NCBI GenBank assembly: GCA_938023515.1
Contig: CALJDR010000001.1
Coordinates: 1-56,693 of the forward strand
Reading direction: 5' to 3'
Origin: an uncultured Flavobacteriales bacterium
GTDB lineage: Bacteria; Bacteroidota; Bacteroidia; Flavobacteriales; UBA1820
Length of the DNA: 56,693 bases
In this document: positions 7,666-15,064 of the stretch, piece by piece
Layout: every line of letters starts with the position of its first letter
How positions within the stretch are numbered: position 1 is the first letter of the stretch
Translations under genes and position numbers: made by a program
The notes under the pieces: generated by a model
The model's input: the letters and a program-made list of their open reading frames with translations, nothing else
What the model was told of the DNA's origin: nothing
Databases searched by the model: none

Positions 7666-7696
7666 CAAATATGGGGATTATTCCGATATGCTCAAA
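7666..7696 (-). promoter_or_regulatory. trp operon promoter, Bacteroidetes type
   Basis: On the minus strand TTTG (7696-7693) is followed after exactly 19 bp by CATATTTG (7673-7666), one mismatch from TAnnTTTG. Transcription would begin just upstream of the leader peptide start at 7646. The promoter lies between repeat copy B and the leader peptide. Confidence 0.6.
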
Positions 7697-7756
7697 GAAT
7701 TTTTTGATTTTTTTTCATTCCCGCATCTTGTTGCCCTGTAAATATAGTTTTTAGGC

Positions 7757-8147
7757 CTCGGATTATTCCTTTATCTTTTTACGTACTTTTCTTTTGTCAC
7801 CAACACAAAAGAAAAGTACCAAAAGAAAAAGCCTCCGCCTGTTTTGCAACATCGCCGTTCGGAACGCCCGAAAACGGCGGGCTTCGAAACTCGCCTGCCA
7901 AAGCAGGCTCGGACAGTCTGCGCCCTCTTTCCCGTTTTCGGGCTTCCTCCCGCCGGCAAAACCGAAGCGGGGTTTTAATTAATCCGCCCGCAGCGTCTGT
8001 TTCCCTCGCGTAGCGATAGCAAGCGAAGGAAACTGTCAGCGAAGGGCAAAAGCGAGTTTTCTTTGTAACTTTCTTTTGGCAAGACAAAAGAAAGTTAATA
8101 AAAGTATTTGCGGTAAAATTCGACAATTATTGCCGAATACTGCCCCT
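7757..8147 (-). repeat. Interspersed repeat element, copy B
   Basis: This copy has the same architecture as copy A, on the minus strand. The inverted repeat at 8117-8147 begins 5 nt past the aroB stop. Next come hairpin 1 (8067-8078 with 8085-8096), the outer stem CCGTTTTCGGG (7932-7942) with CCCGAAAACGG (7867-7877) enclosing GCCTGC-CAAA-GCAGGC (7893-7908), and the perfect 14-bp hairpin 2 (7783-7796 with 7806-7819). The distal inverted repeat, beyond about 7757, is degenerate. The element lies between the aroB 3' end and the trp promoter, oriented with transcription from aroB. There is no coding potential. The 717-bp gap between trpB and aroB is filled by this element plus the trp leader. Confidence 0.82.
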
Positions 8148-8152
8148 GTCAG

Positions 8153-9220
8153 CTATTCATTGTAAAAATGTATCGCTTCCCGGATAAGCAGCTCGTCGAC
8201 GTAATGGTCTATCGAAGCTTGCCCGATATCCTCCAGCAGGGTGAAATTGATGCCTTTCTCCGTATTCTTTTTATCGTGGCGCATGATATCCAGTATCTGC
8301 GGGATCGCCTCTCCGGGAATGGAAATATCCCCGTAAAGGCCCTTGATGTATTCCCGGAAAGCTTCGGCGAAATGTCCATCCAATGCGCAAAGCCGGGCCG
8401 AGAGCCATACTTCGCATACCATGCCGATAGCTACCGCGTGACCGTGGCTGATGGGGGTGGGCGTTTCCATGAAATAGGTCTCCACTGCGTGCCCTATGGT
8501 ATGTCCGAAGTTCAGGGTCTTGCGGATCCCTTTTTCGGTCGGGTCCTCTTTGACCACTTCGTATTTTATCTTTACCGAGTCGTATACCAGTTTTTCCGTG
8601 CTTTCGAGCGAGAAATCGGGTGAGGAAGAAAGTTCCTCCCAATGTTTGCGGCTGCGGATAAGACCATGCTTGAGCATTTCAGCAAATCCGGAAAGTACTT
8701 CCCCTTGGGGCAGGGTCGGCAGGAATACGGAGCTTACTACTACCATGCGGGGCAGGGAAAAGAGTCCGATGATGTTTTTCAGACCGTTTAGGTCTACGCC
8801 TGTCTTGCCGCCTACCGAGGCATCCACTTGCGAGAGAAGTGTCGTAGGAATATTGATGAACGGCACCCCGCGCATATAGCACGAAGCGGCGAAAGCACCC
8901 ATATCGGTCACTACGCCACCCCCCAGGTTGATCACCAGCGTACGGCGGTCGGCGTGCAGGTCGCTCATGGCTTCCCATATCTGGCGGCAGGTATCGAGGT
9001 TCTTATGCTCTTCGCCGGCGGGGATCTCCAGAATCTCGTATTCGGAAAGGGCGGGGACATTTTCGGCCAGTATGGGCAGGCACAGCTCATGGGTGTGCTC
9101 GTCGCACAGGATGATAATCTTGGATGTTTTTTTCTGATTATTAATCAGATAAGTATTTAAATGATCAAAACCCTGCTGTCCGAATACGACGGAACAGCCG
9201 TCTATTTCCAATGGCGCCAT
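8153..9220 (-). CDS. aroB: 3-dehydroquinate synthase
   Basis: A 355-residue cytoplasmic enzyme of the shikimate pathway that converts DAHP to 3-dehydroquinate using NAD and a divalent metal. It has the NAD-binding motif GGGVVTDMGAFAA and the segment PTTLLSQVDASVGGKTGVDL. The metal ligands are expected in the Glu of FAEMLKHGL and the His of NFGHTIGHAVE, both present. It makes precursors for the chorismate consumed by the trp genes 700 bp away on the same strand, although repeat copy B lies between them. Confidence 0.94.
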   Translation of the reverse strand: MAPLEIDGCSVVFGQQGFDHLNTYLINNQKKTSKIIILCDEHTHELCLPILAENVPALSEYEILEIPAGEEHKNLDTCRQIWEAMSDLHADRRTLVINLGGGVVTDMGAFAASCYMRGVPFINIPTTLLSQVDASVGGKTGVDLNGLKNIIGLFSLPRMVVVSSVFLPTLPQGEVLSGFAEMLKHGLIRSRKHWEELSSSPDFSLESTEKLVYDSVKIKYEVVKEDPTEKGIRKTLNFGHTIGHAVETYFMETPTPISHGHAVAIGMVCEVWLSARLCALDGHFAEAFREYIKGLYGDISIPGEAIPQILDIMRHDKKNTEKGINFTLLEDIGQASIDHYVDELLIREAIHFYNE

Positions 9221-9302
9221 CGGTGATTTTTCTGTTAGTTAAAGTTATTCTAAACCTTCGGCTTTGCCCCGCGGGGCCCGATGTTATGTCATTGCAAAAG
9301 TA

Positions 9303-9310
9303 TAAATTTG
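9303..9310 (+). promoter_or_regulatory. Probable -7 box for rarA
   Basis: TAAATTTG is an exact TAnnTTTG match, 29 nt before the rarA start. No clear TTTG -33 box is seen at the expected distance. Confidence 0.45.
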
Positions 9311-9339
9311 CGTAGAATAAAACGTAACTTTTTTCCCCG

Positions 9340-10623
9340 ATGGATATCACTACACCGCTTGCAGAAAGGATGCGCCCCGACGATTTCGACGGGTATGTAT
9401 CGCAGGCGTCTATTGTGGGCGAAGGAACGCCGCTGCGCCGGGTGCTGGATTCCGGTTATGTTCCTTCGATGATATTCTGGGGCCCTCCCGGCAGCGGGAA
9501 AACCACTCTGGCCCATATCCTGGCGAAAAAGATAGACCGTCCGTTCTACAGCATTTCCGCTATCAACGCCGGGGTGAAGGACGTCCGTGACGTCATTGCT
9601 AAGGCTACGGAAGGGGCCAACCTGTTTCACGCGGCCAAACCGATCCTTTTTATCGACGAGATACACCGTTTTTCCAAGTCGCAGCAGGACTCCCTGCTTT
9701 CGGCCGTGGAACGGGGTCTGGTGACCCTTATCGGAGCCACGACGGAGAATCCGAGTTTCGAGGTCATCCCCGCGCTTTTGTCACGCTGCCAGGTATATGT
9801 GCTGGAGTCCTTGTCCAAGGAAGACCTCATTGCCCTGCTGCATCGGGCGGTGGAAAAGGACGAATTCCTGAAGAAGAAGAACATCGTTTTCAAGGAATAC
9901 GACGCCTTGATCCGCATATCCGGGGGCGATGCCCGCAAACTGCTCAATACGCTGGAACTGGTCGTAAATTCCGAAGGCGGGAAAAAAGTGGTCGTCACCA
10001 ATGCGATGGTGCTGGAAAAGGTACAGCAGAATCCGGCCCGTTACGACAAGACCGGGGAGCAGCACTACGATATCATTTCGGCGTTCATCAAGTCGATCCG
10101 GGGGAGCGATCCGAACGGGGCCGTCTATTGGCTGGCCCGGATGGTGGAAGGCGGCGAAGACCTGAAATTCATCGCCCGAAGGCTGGTGATTCTGGCTTCG
10201 GAGGATATCGGTAACGCCAATCCTACGGCCTTGATCCTGGCCAACAATACGTTTCAGGCGGTCAGTACGGTGGGCTATCCCGAAAGCCGGATCATCCTGG
10301 CACAGTGTGTGACTTACCTGGCGTCCAGCCCGAAGAGCAATGCGGCGTATATGGCCATTGCGGCGGCCCAATCCGAAGTGAAGCAGACCGGAGACCTGTC
10401 CGTGCCGATACACCTGCGCAATGCGCCGACCAAACTGATGAAGGAACTGAATTATGGGGCGGATTATATCTACCCGCACAATGTACCGGGCAATTTCGCC
10501 CTGCAGGAATACCTGCCGGCGGAAATTTCCGGCAAAAAATTTTACGATCCGGGCGAGAACGAACGCGAATCGGCCCTCAGGCGCTATCTGAAATCGCGCT
10601 GGGGCGATAAATATAATTACTGA
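9340..10623 (+). CDS. rarA: Replication-associated recombination protein A (AAA+ ATPase)
   Basis: A 427-residue MgsA/RarA/WRNIP1-family AAA+ ATPase that acts at stalled replication forks. It has Walker A GPPGSGKT (48-55), Walker B ILFIDEIHRF near 102, sensor 1 GATTENPSFE, and the arginine-finger segment LLSRCQVY. The C-terminal tetramerisation region has ISAFIKSIRGSDPNGAVYWL and ASEDIGNANP. It starts 119 bp from the divergent aroB and is followed after 14 bp by a TatD-family gene, probably co-transcribed. Confidence 0.94.
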   Translation: MDITTPLAERMRPDDFDGYVSQASIVGEGTPLRRVLDSGYVPSMIFWGPPGSGKTTLAHILAKKIDRPFYSISAINAGVKDVRDVIAKATEGANLFHAAKPILFIDEIHRFSKSQQDSLLSAVERGLVTLIGATTENPSFEVIPALLSRCQVYVLESLSKEDLIALLHRAVEKDEFLKKKNIVFKEYDALIRISGGDARKLLNTLELVVNSEGGKKVVVTNAMVLEKVQQNPARYDKTGEQHYDIISAFIKSIRGSDPNGAVYWLARMVEGGEDLKFIARRLVILASEDIGNANPTALILANNTFQAVSTVGYPESRIILAQCVTYLASSPKSNAAYMAIAAAQSEVKQTGDLSVPIHLRNAPTKLMKELNYGADYIYPHNVPGNFALQEYLPAEISGKKFYDPGENERESALRRYLKSRWGDKYNY

Positions 10624-10637
10624 CAAATACGAGCGAT

Positions 10638-11270
10638 ATGAAATTTTACGATGTCCATACCCACGGGAAAGCGACCCTGACGGATATCAAGAATGTGATC
10701 TTCTCCTGGGACGACCCTGTATCCAAAGGCTATTACAGTATCGGGGCTCATCCTTTGTTCTACGAGTGGACGAAAGACCTCTATTCCCAACTGGAAAAAA
10801 TGTGCCGCCCCAAGGCTGCCTTGGCTGTGGGGGAATGCGGGTTCGACAAGCGGAGTCCGATGAGTTTTTCCGAGCAGTCCGACTTGGTGATGACGCACGT
10901 AAAAATATCGGAGGAGCTGCAAAAACCGCTGATGTTCCATTGTGTGGGCTATTTCAATGAACTGGCCAATCTGCGTCGGGAGGTCAACCCGACCCAGCCG
11001 TGGATCATTCACGGATTTCGGAAAAACCCGCAACTGGCCGAATCGCTGGTGCAGATGGGATTTTATTTTTCGATGGGAAAAGACGGGATGCGGCGTGAGG
11101 GTTTGCTAAGTGTGATACCCCCGGACCGCCTTTTCTTCGAAACGGACGAAGATACCGAGCTCAGTATCGAACAGGTATACCGGGAAGGGGCAGCCATGAT
11201 AGGCATCGATGTGGAGCATCTGGCCGGGAAATTGGAAGAAAATTTCGACCGGGTGTTTTTGAAAAAATAG
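10638..11270 (+). CDS. TatD-family metal-dependent hydrolase
   Basis: A 210-residue TIM-barrel amidohydrolase of the TatD nuclease family. Metal ligands are visible in order: His7 and His9 (DVHTHG), the Glu of VGECGFD, the His of LMFHCVG, the His of WIIHGFR and the Asp of FETDED. At 210 residues it is shorter than the usual 255-265 for TatD/YcfH, and fits the compact Bacteroidetes subgroup. DNase or 3'-5' exonuclease activity is known for the family; the real substrate here is unknown. It lies 14 bp after rarA, suggesting a DNA-maintenance pair. Confidence 0.85.
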   Translation: MKFYDVHTHGKATLTDIKNVIFSWDDPVSKGYYSIGAHPLFYEWTKDLYSQLEKMCRPKAALAVGECGFDKRSPMSFSEQSDLVMTHVKISEELQKPLMFHCVGYFNELANLRREVNPTQPWIIHGFRKNPQLAESLVQMGFYFSMGKDGMRREGLLSVIPPDRLFFETDEDTELSIEQVYREGAAMIGIDVEHLAGKLEENFDRVFLKK

Positions 11271-11342
11271 GACGAGATTAAAATAAATGATATATAAATT
11301 TCCGGTGGGAATTGCCGATTAAAATCTAAAATGCGAATATAA

Positions 11343-11372
11343 AACGGGCTGCTCTGAAAAGAGCAGCCCGTT
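11343..11372. terminator. Bidirectional terminator between tatD-like gene and sodA
   Basis: A perfect 13-bp stem, AACGGGCTGCTCT / AGAGCAGCCCGTT, with a GAAA loop lies between convergent genes. The U tracts on either side are short. The rest of the 217-bp gap shows nothing else. Confidence 0.7.
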
Positions 11373-11487
11373 CCGGTTTTTAGGTTGTTTGGGTTTGGCT
11401 AGCTAAGCCATAAAAGTAATTTTAGTCAGCGCGGGGGACACCCGCAATTATCATGGTTTTACTTGTTTTCTGTCGGTGGCGCGGGGA

Positions 11488-12162
11488 TCAGTGCCCGGCG
11501 CATCCGCATCCGCAGTCGGGCTTCTTGCCGGCCTTTTTGGCCTCGTAATAGGCTTTGGAGTTGGCATAGAGGGACTCGACGGCCGACCAGTTGATCACGT
11601 TGAAGAAATTGTTCACGTAATCGGCGCGGACGTTTTTGTATTTCAGATAGTAGGCGTGTTCCCATACGTCGATCAACAGGATAGGGAAACCTTTCTGCGC
11701 ACCGCCCAATTTCATCATCGGGTTATCCTGGTTGGCGGTGGAGATGATGGACAGTTTGCCGTCGGGATCGGCGACGAGCCATGCCCATCCGGAGCCGAAC
11801 TGGCCCAGGGCCGCTGCGGCGAATTTCTCCTTGAAAGCGTCGAACGATCCGAACGATTCGTCGATCGCTTTGGCCAGGACGCCGGTCGGTTTGTCGGCAT
11901 GGCCTTTAGGGCCCATGATCTTCCAGTAGAGGTTGTGGTTCACATACCCCCCGGCATTGTTGCGCAGGGCGGCCGGGTAATTCTCTACTTCGAGGAATAT
12001 CTCTTCGATAGTCTTGCCTTCCAACGGGGTGCCTTTCAGTGCGTTGTTGAAGTTGGCGGTATAGGTAGCGTGGTGCTTGTCGTGGTGGAGATGCATCGTT
12101 TCGGCATCGATGTACGGCTCGAGGGCATCGTACTCATAGGGAAGTGGGGGAAGTTCAAACAT
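11488..12162 (-). CDS. sodA: Superoxide dismutase, manganese-type signature, Cys-rich C-terminus
   Basis: A 224-residue Fe/Mn superoxide dismutase. Expected metal ligands are His26 (LHHDKHH), His in GGYVNHNLYW, and Asp and His in DVWEHAYY. The Gly-Gly before VNH and the Gln in STANQD follow the Mn-type pattern rather than the Fe-type pattern (Gln in the first site) that I recall for Bacteroides SodB. The C-terminus extends past the usual end into KKPDCGCGCAGH, a possible metal-binding tail. The start at 12162 puts the N-terminus in exact register with E. coli SodA. An ATG at 12189 is possible, but one at 12258 lies upstream of the promoter and is excluded. Confidence 0.9.
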   Translation of the reverse strand: MFELPPLPYEYDALEPYIDAETMHLHHDKHHATYTANFNNALKGTPLEGKTIEEIFLEVENYPAALRNNAGGYVNHNLYWKIMGPKGHADKPTGVLAKAIDESFGSFDAFKEKFAAAALGQFGSGWAWLVADPDGKLSIISTANQDNPMMKLGGAQKGFPILLIDVWEHAYYLKYKNVRADYVNNFFNVINWSAVESLYANSKAYYEAKKAGKKPDCGCGCAGH

Positions 12163-12206
12163 GGTTTTAGGTTTTAAAGGTTGATTCATTATTTCTTTCT
12201 TATACT

Positions 12207-12238
12207 CAAATATACGAGGAAAAGCGGGAGATAACAAA
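12207..12238 (-). promoter_or_regulatory. sodA promoter, Bacteroidetes type
   Basis: On the minus strand TTTG (12238-12235) is followed after 20 bp by TATATTTG (12214-12207), an exact TAnnTTTG. The -33 box is the loop and closing base of the parC terminator hairpin, so terminator and promoter overlap physically. Confidence 0.65.
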
Positions 12239-12253
12239 GTTATCCCCCGCTTT
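12220..12253 (-). terminator. parC terminator
   Basis: GCGGGAGATAAC (12224-12235) pairs with GTTATCCCCCGC (12239-12250) with one mismatch and a 3-nt loop. On the minus strand a short U tract follows. It sits 43 bp past the parC stop. Confidence 0.7.
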
Positions 12254-12295
12254 TTCAATCGATTTTGGCTATAGAGCCATTCTTATAATTTATCG

Positions 12296-15001
12296 TCAGA
12301 ACAGCGATATCTGCCCGTTGTCCCCTACATCGCCCTCCGGGGCGTCTTCCTCGGGGTTGTCTGCGGTGGATTCGTCATCCTCTTCTTTCGATATTTCCGG
12401 CGATTCATCCAAAGTATCGCTGTCTTCCACGCCCTCATCGGGATCTTCATCCGTGTCTTCGTCCTGTTCGGGATCGTCTTCGGGTTCCGGCTCGTCGTAC
12501 GGCAGGGAGGCAAGCGGCTTGATGGTTTTGACCTTGTCCGGGGAAAGCTGGTTGCCCTGGGCCTTGATGCCTTTGACGGTGATGAAGTCGGCTATATTGA
12601 CCTCCAGATCCTCTTTCGGCTCGACTCCTTTCTCTTTGGAGAAGGATACCGATACCACAGGAAGGTAGTCCGTCGAAACGAAGGCCATGAAAGAGCCCTT
12701 GGACTGGGAGATGACCGTTTCCGGTTTTTGCGTTTTGTCCAGCATGAAGCGCTTGACAAAATATTTTTTCTTTTCTCCGTCGTAGTAGATGACGGATACC
12801 GGCTTGTTCGGGTTCAGTTTCTCGATTACCGGGGAGTCCGGTTCGAAATGGGTGGCCAGGTCGTAGGACAAAAGACGCACTTCGCCCGATTTGGTGATCT
12901 CCAGGATCCGGTCGTCGCCGTGGAATTTGCCCAGCGAGCGTCCCCGGCCTTCGTCGTTCAGGCGCATCACGGCCTCATCCAGCCATATTTCGCGGGCGGA
13001 GAGGGTGGAGACTCCTTTCTCGGCCAGTTCGACCTTGCGCACCGGATATTTGGTCACCAGGTTGCCTTTTACCAGTTGACCCTTGACAGCCAGGGTGGCA
13101 AAGTCTATCTCGATCTTCGTCTTGCGCAGTTTGGCCTGCGAACGCAAAAAGACGTTCACCTTTTCGGCCTCGCCGTTGGGATTGACCGACAGGTAAAGTA
13201 TCTGGGAACCTTTCTTGCCTTGGGTGTAAACCTTGTCGCGCGTGACGGCCGTCACGGCGAAACGTTTCATGTACGACCATCCGGATGCACCGTCCTTATA
13301 GATAAGGTTGTAGATGGTGCGCTTGTCCTTCTTTTTCCAGACTCCGGCCCAGACGATATCCTTGCCCACGAAGCTTTTGGGTTGTATCTTCTGCACGGTG
13401 AATGTCCCGTCCCGCAGGAAAACGATGATGTCGTCGATGTCCGAACAGTCGCATACGTATTCGCCTTCGCCTTTTTTCAGGCCGTAGCCCATAAAGCCGT
13501 TGGCGCGGTCTACGTACAGTTTGGTGTTCTGGATGGCGACCTTCGTGGCTTCGATATTGTCGAAAGTGCGCAGTTCGGTCTTCCGCTCGCGGCCCTGTCC
13601 GTATTTTTTCTTCAGCCCTTTGAAATAGTCGGTGGCATACCGTACCATATGCGCCAGGTTGTCCGTGATCTCGGCCATCTGGGCTTCCAGGTCGGCGATG
13701 AAACGGTCGGCTTTTTCGGCGTCGTGCTTGGTGATACGGCGCATCTTTATTTCGAGCAGTTTCTGCAGGTCTTCGTCGGTAATGGGCGAGAGCAGTTTCG
13801 GCTCGAACGGTTTTAGAAGTTCTCTTGTGGTGTCTATGGCCTCTTCATAGGACAGGTTGTCGAACAGCTTATAGATGCGTTCCTCGATAAATATCTTTTC
13901 CAGCGAAGAGGCGTGCCACTGGGCGCGCAGTTCGTCGAGTTTTACCTGGAGTTCCTGGCGGAGCATCTCCAGCGTGCGGGCGGTGGAGTGGCGCAGGATG
14001 TCCGAAACGCCCATGAACGCCGGCTTGTCCTCCACGATGACGCAGCAAAGCGGCGAGATGGACATTTCGCAGTCCGTAAAAGCATACAGGGCGTCGATGG
14101 TCTTGTCCGGGGAAATGCCGGGGGCCAGGTGGATGAGTATTTCTACTTTGTCGGCTGTATTGTCGTCGATGCTCTTGATCTTGATCTTGCCCTTTTCGTT
14201 GGCTTTCAGCACGGATTCGATAAGCGACGAAGTAGTAGTGCCGAACGGTATTTCGTCGATCACCAGCGTAGCCTTGTCTGCCTGGCGGATGCGGGCCCGT
14301 ACGCGGACGCGGCCTCCGCGGATACCGTCGTTATAAGCCGATACGTCGGCGATGCCGCCGGTGGGGAAGTCGGGGTACAGTTCGAACGGTCTTTCCTCTA
14401 AGATAGCGACCGAGGCGTCGATCAGTTCGCAGAAGTTGTGGGGCAGTATTTTGGTGGAAAGCCCGACCGCGATGCCCTCGACCCCTTGGGCGAGCAGCAG
14501 CGGAAACTTCATCGGGAAGAAGATAGGCTCCTGGTTGCGCCCGTCGTACGAGGTCTGCCATTTGGTGATCTTGGGGTTGAATACCGTCTCCAGGGCGAAC
14601 TTGGACAACCGGGCTTCGATGTATCGTCCGGCTGCGGCGCTGTCCCCGGTGAGGATGTTTCCCCAGTTTCCCTGCATGTCGATCAGGAGTTCTTTCTGGC
14701 CCAGTTGGACCAAAGCGTCCTTGATGGAGGCGTCGCCGTGGGGGTGGTATTTCATCGTGTTCCCCACGATATTGGCCACCTTGTTGTACCGTCCGTCCTC
14801 CATTTCGCGCATGGAGTGGATGATACGCCGCTGTACGGGTTTGAAACCGTCGTTGATATCCGGTACGGCGCGCTCGAGGATGACATACGAAGCATAGTCG
14901 AGAAACCAGTTCTCGAACATGCCATCTACCTTCACGAGCCGGTCGGAAGAGGGGGATGGGTTGGATGCGGAGGTTCCCGCCGTTATATCCTGTTCACTCA
15001 T
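12296..15001 (-). CDS. parC: DNA topoisomerase IV subunit A
   Basis: A 901-residue type IIA topoisomerase cleavage subunit that decatenates chromosomes together with ParE. The catalytic Tyr127 is in AAGRYIEARLS and the winged-helix motif is KYHPHGDASIKDAL. At the position of E. coli GyrA Ser83 there is Ala91. The C-terminal beta-pinwheel domain is followed by an acidic, probably disordered tail of about 75 residues, rich in Asp, Glu, Pro and Ser. The tail ends NGQISLF, which resembles the sliding-clamp-binding consensus QL(S/D)LF. It lies 63 bp after parE on the same strand. Gyrase A is the alternative, but the pairing with a 632-residue ParE supports topoisomerase IV. Confidence 0.92.
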   Translation of the reverse strand: MSEQDITAGTSASNPSPSSDRLVKVDGMFENWFLDYASYVILERAVPDINDGFKPVQRRIIHSMREMEDGRYNKVANIVGNTMKYHPHGDASIKDALVQLGQKELLIDMQGNWGNILTGDSAAAGRYIEARLSKFALETVFNPKITKWQTSYDGRNQEPIFFPMKFPLLLAQGVEGIAVGLSTKILPHNFCELIDASVAILEERPFELYPDFPTGGIADVSAYNDGIRGGRVRVRARIRQADKATLVIDEIPFGTTTSSLIESVLKANEKGKIKIKSIDDNTADKVEILIHLAPGISPDKTIDALYAFTDCEMSISPLCCVIVEDKPAFMGVSDILRHSTARTLEMLRQELQVKLDELRAQWHASSLEKIFIEERIYKLFDNLSYEEAIDTTRELLKPFEPKLLSPITDEDLQKLLEIKMRRITKHDAEKADRFIADLEAQMAEITDNLAHMVRYATDYFKGLKKKYGQGRERKTELRTFDNIEATKVAIQNTKLYVDRANGFMGYGLKKGEGEYVCDCSDIDDIIVFLRDGTFTVQKIQPKSFVGKDIVWAGVWKKKDKRTIYNLIYKDGASGWSYMKRFAVTAVTRDKVYTQGKKGSQILYLSVNPNGEAEKVNVFLRSQAKLRKTKIEIDFATLAVKGQLVKGNLVTKYPVRKVELAEKGVSTLSAREIWLDEAVMRLNDEGRGRSLGKFHGDDRILEITKSGEVRLLSYDLATHFEPDSPVIEKLNPNKPVSVIYYDGEKKKYFVKRFMLDKTQKPETVISQSKGSFMAFVSTDYLPVVSVSFSKEKGVEPKEDLEVNIADFITVKGIKAQGNQLSPDKVKTIKPLASLPYDEPEPEDDPEQDEDTDEDPDEGVEDSDTLDESPEISKEEDDESTADNPEEDAPEGDVGDNGQISLF

Positions 15002-15064
15002 TGTATTTTCGGTGCGGGCTTAGGCCCGTTTTATGCGTTTGGTGAAAAAATCCGGGTATCCGGG

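Noticed and set aside
7757..8147. Repeat copy B as a CRISPR array or tRNA cluster
   Set aside because: There are no regularly spaced direct repeats, and no cloverleaf or CCA end could be drawn.
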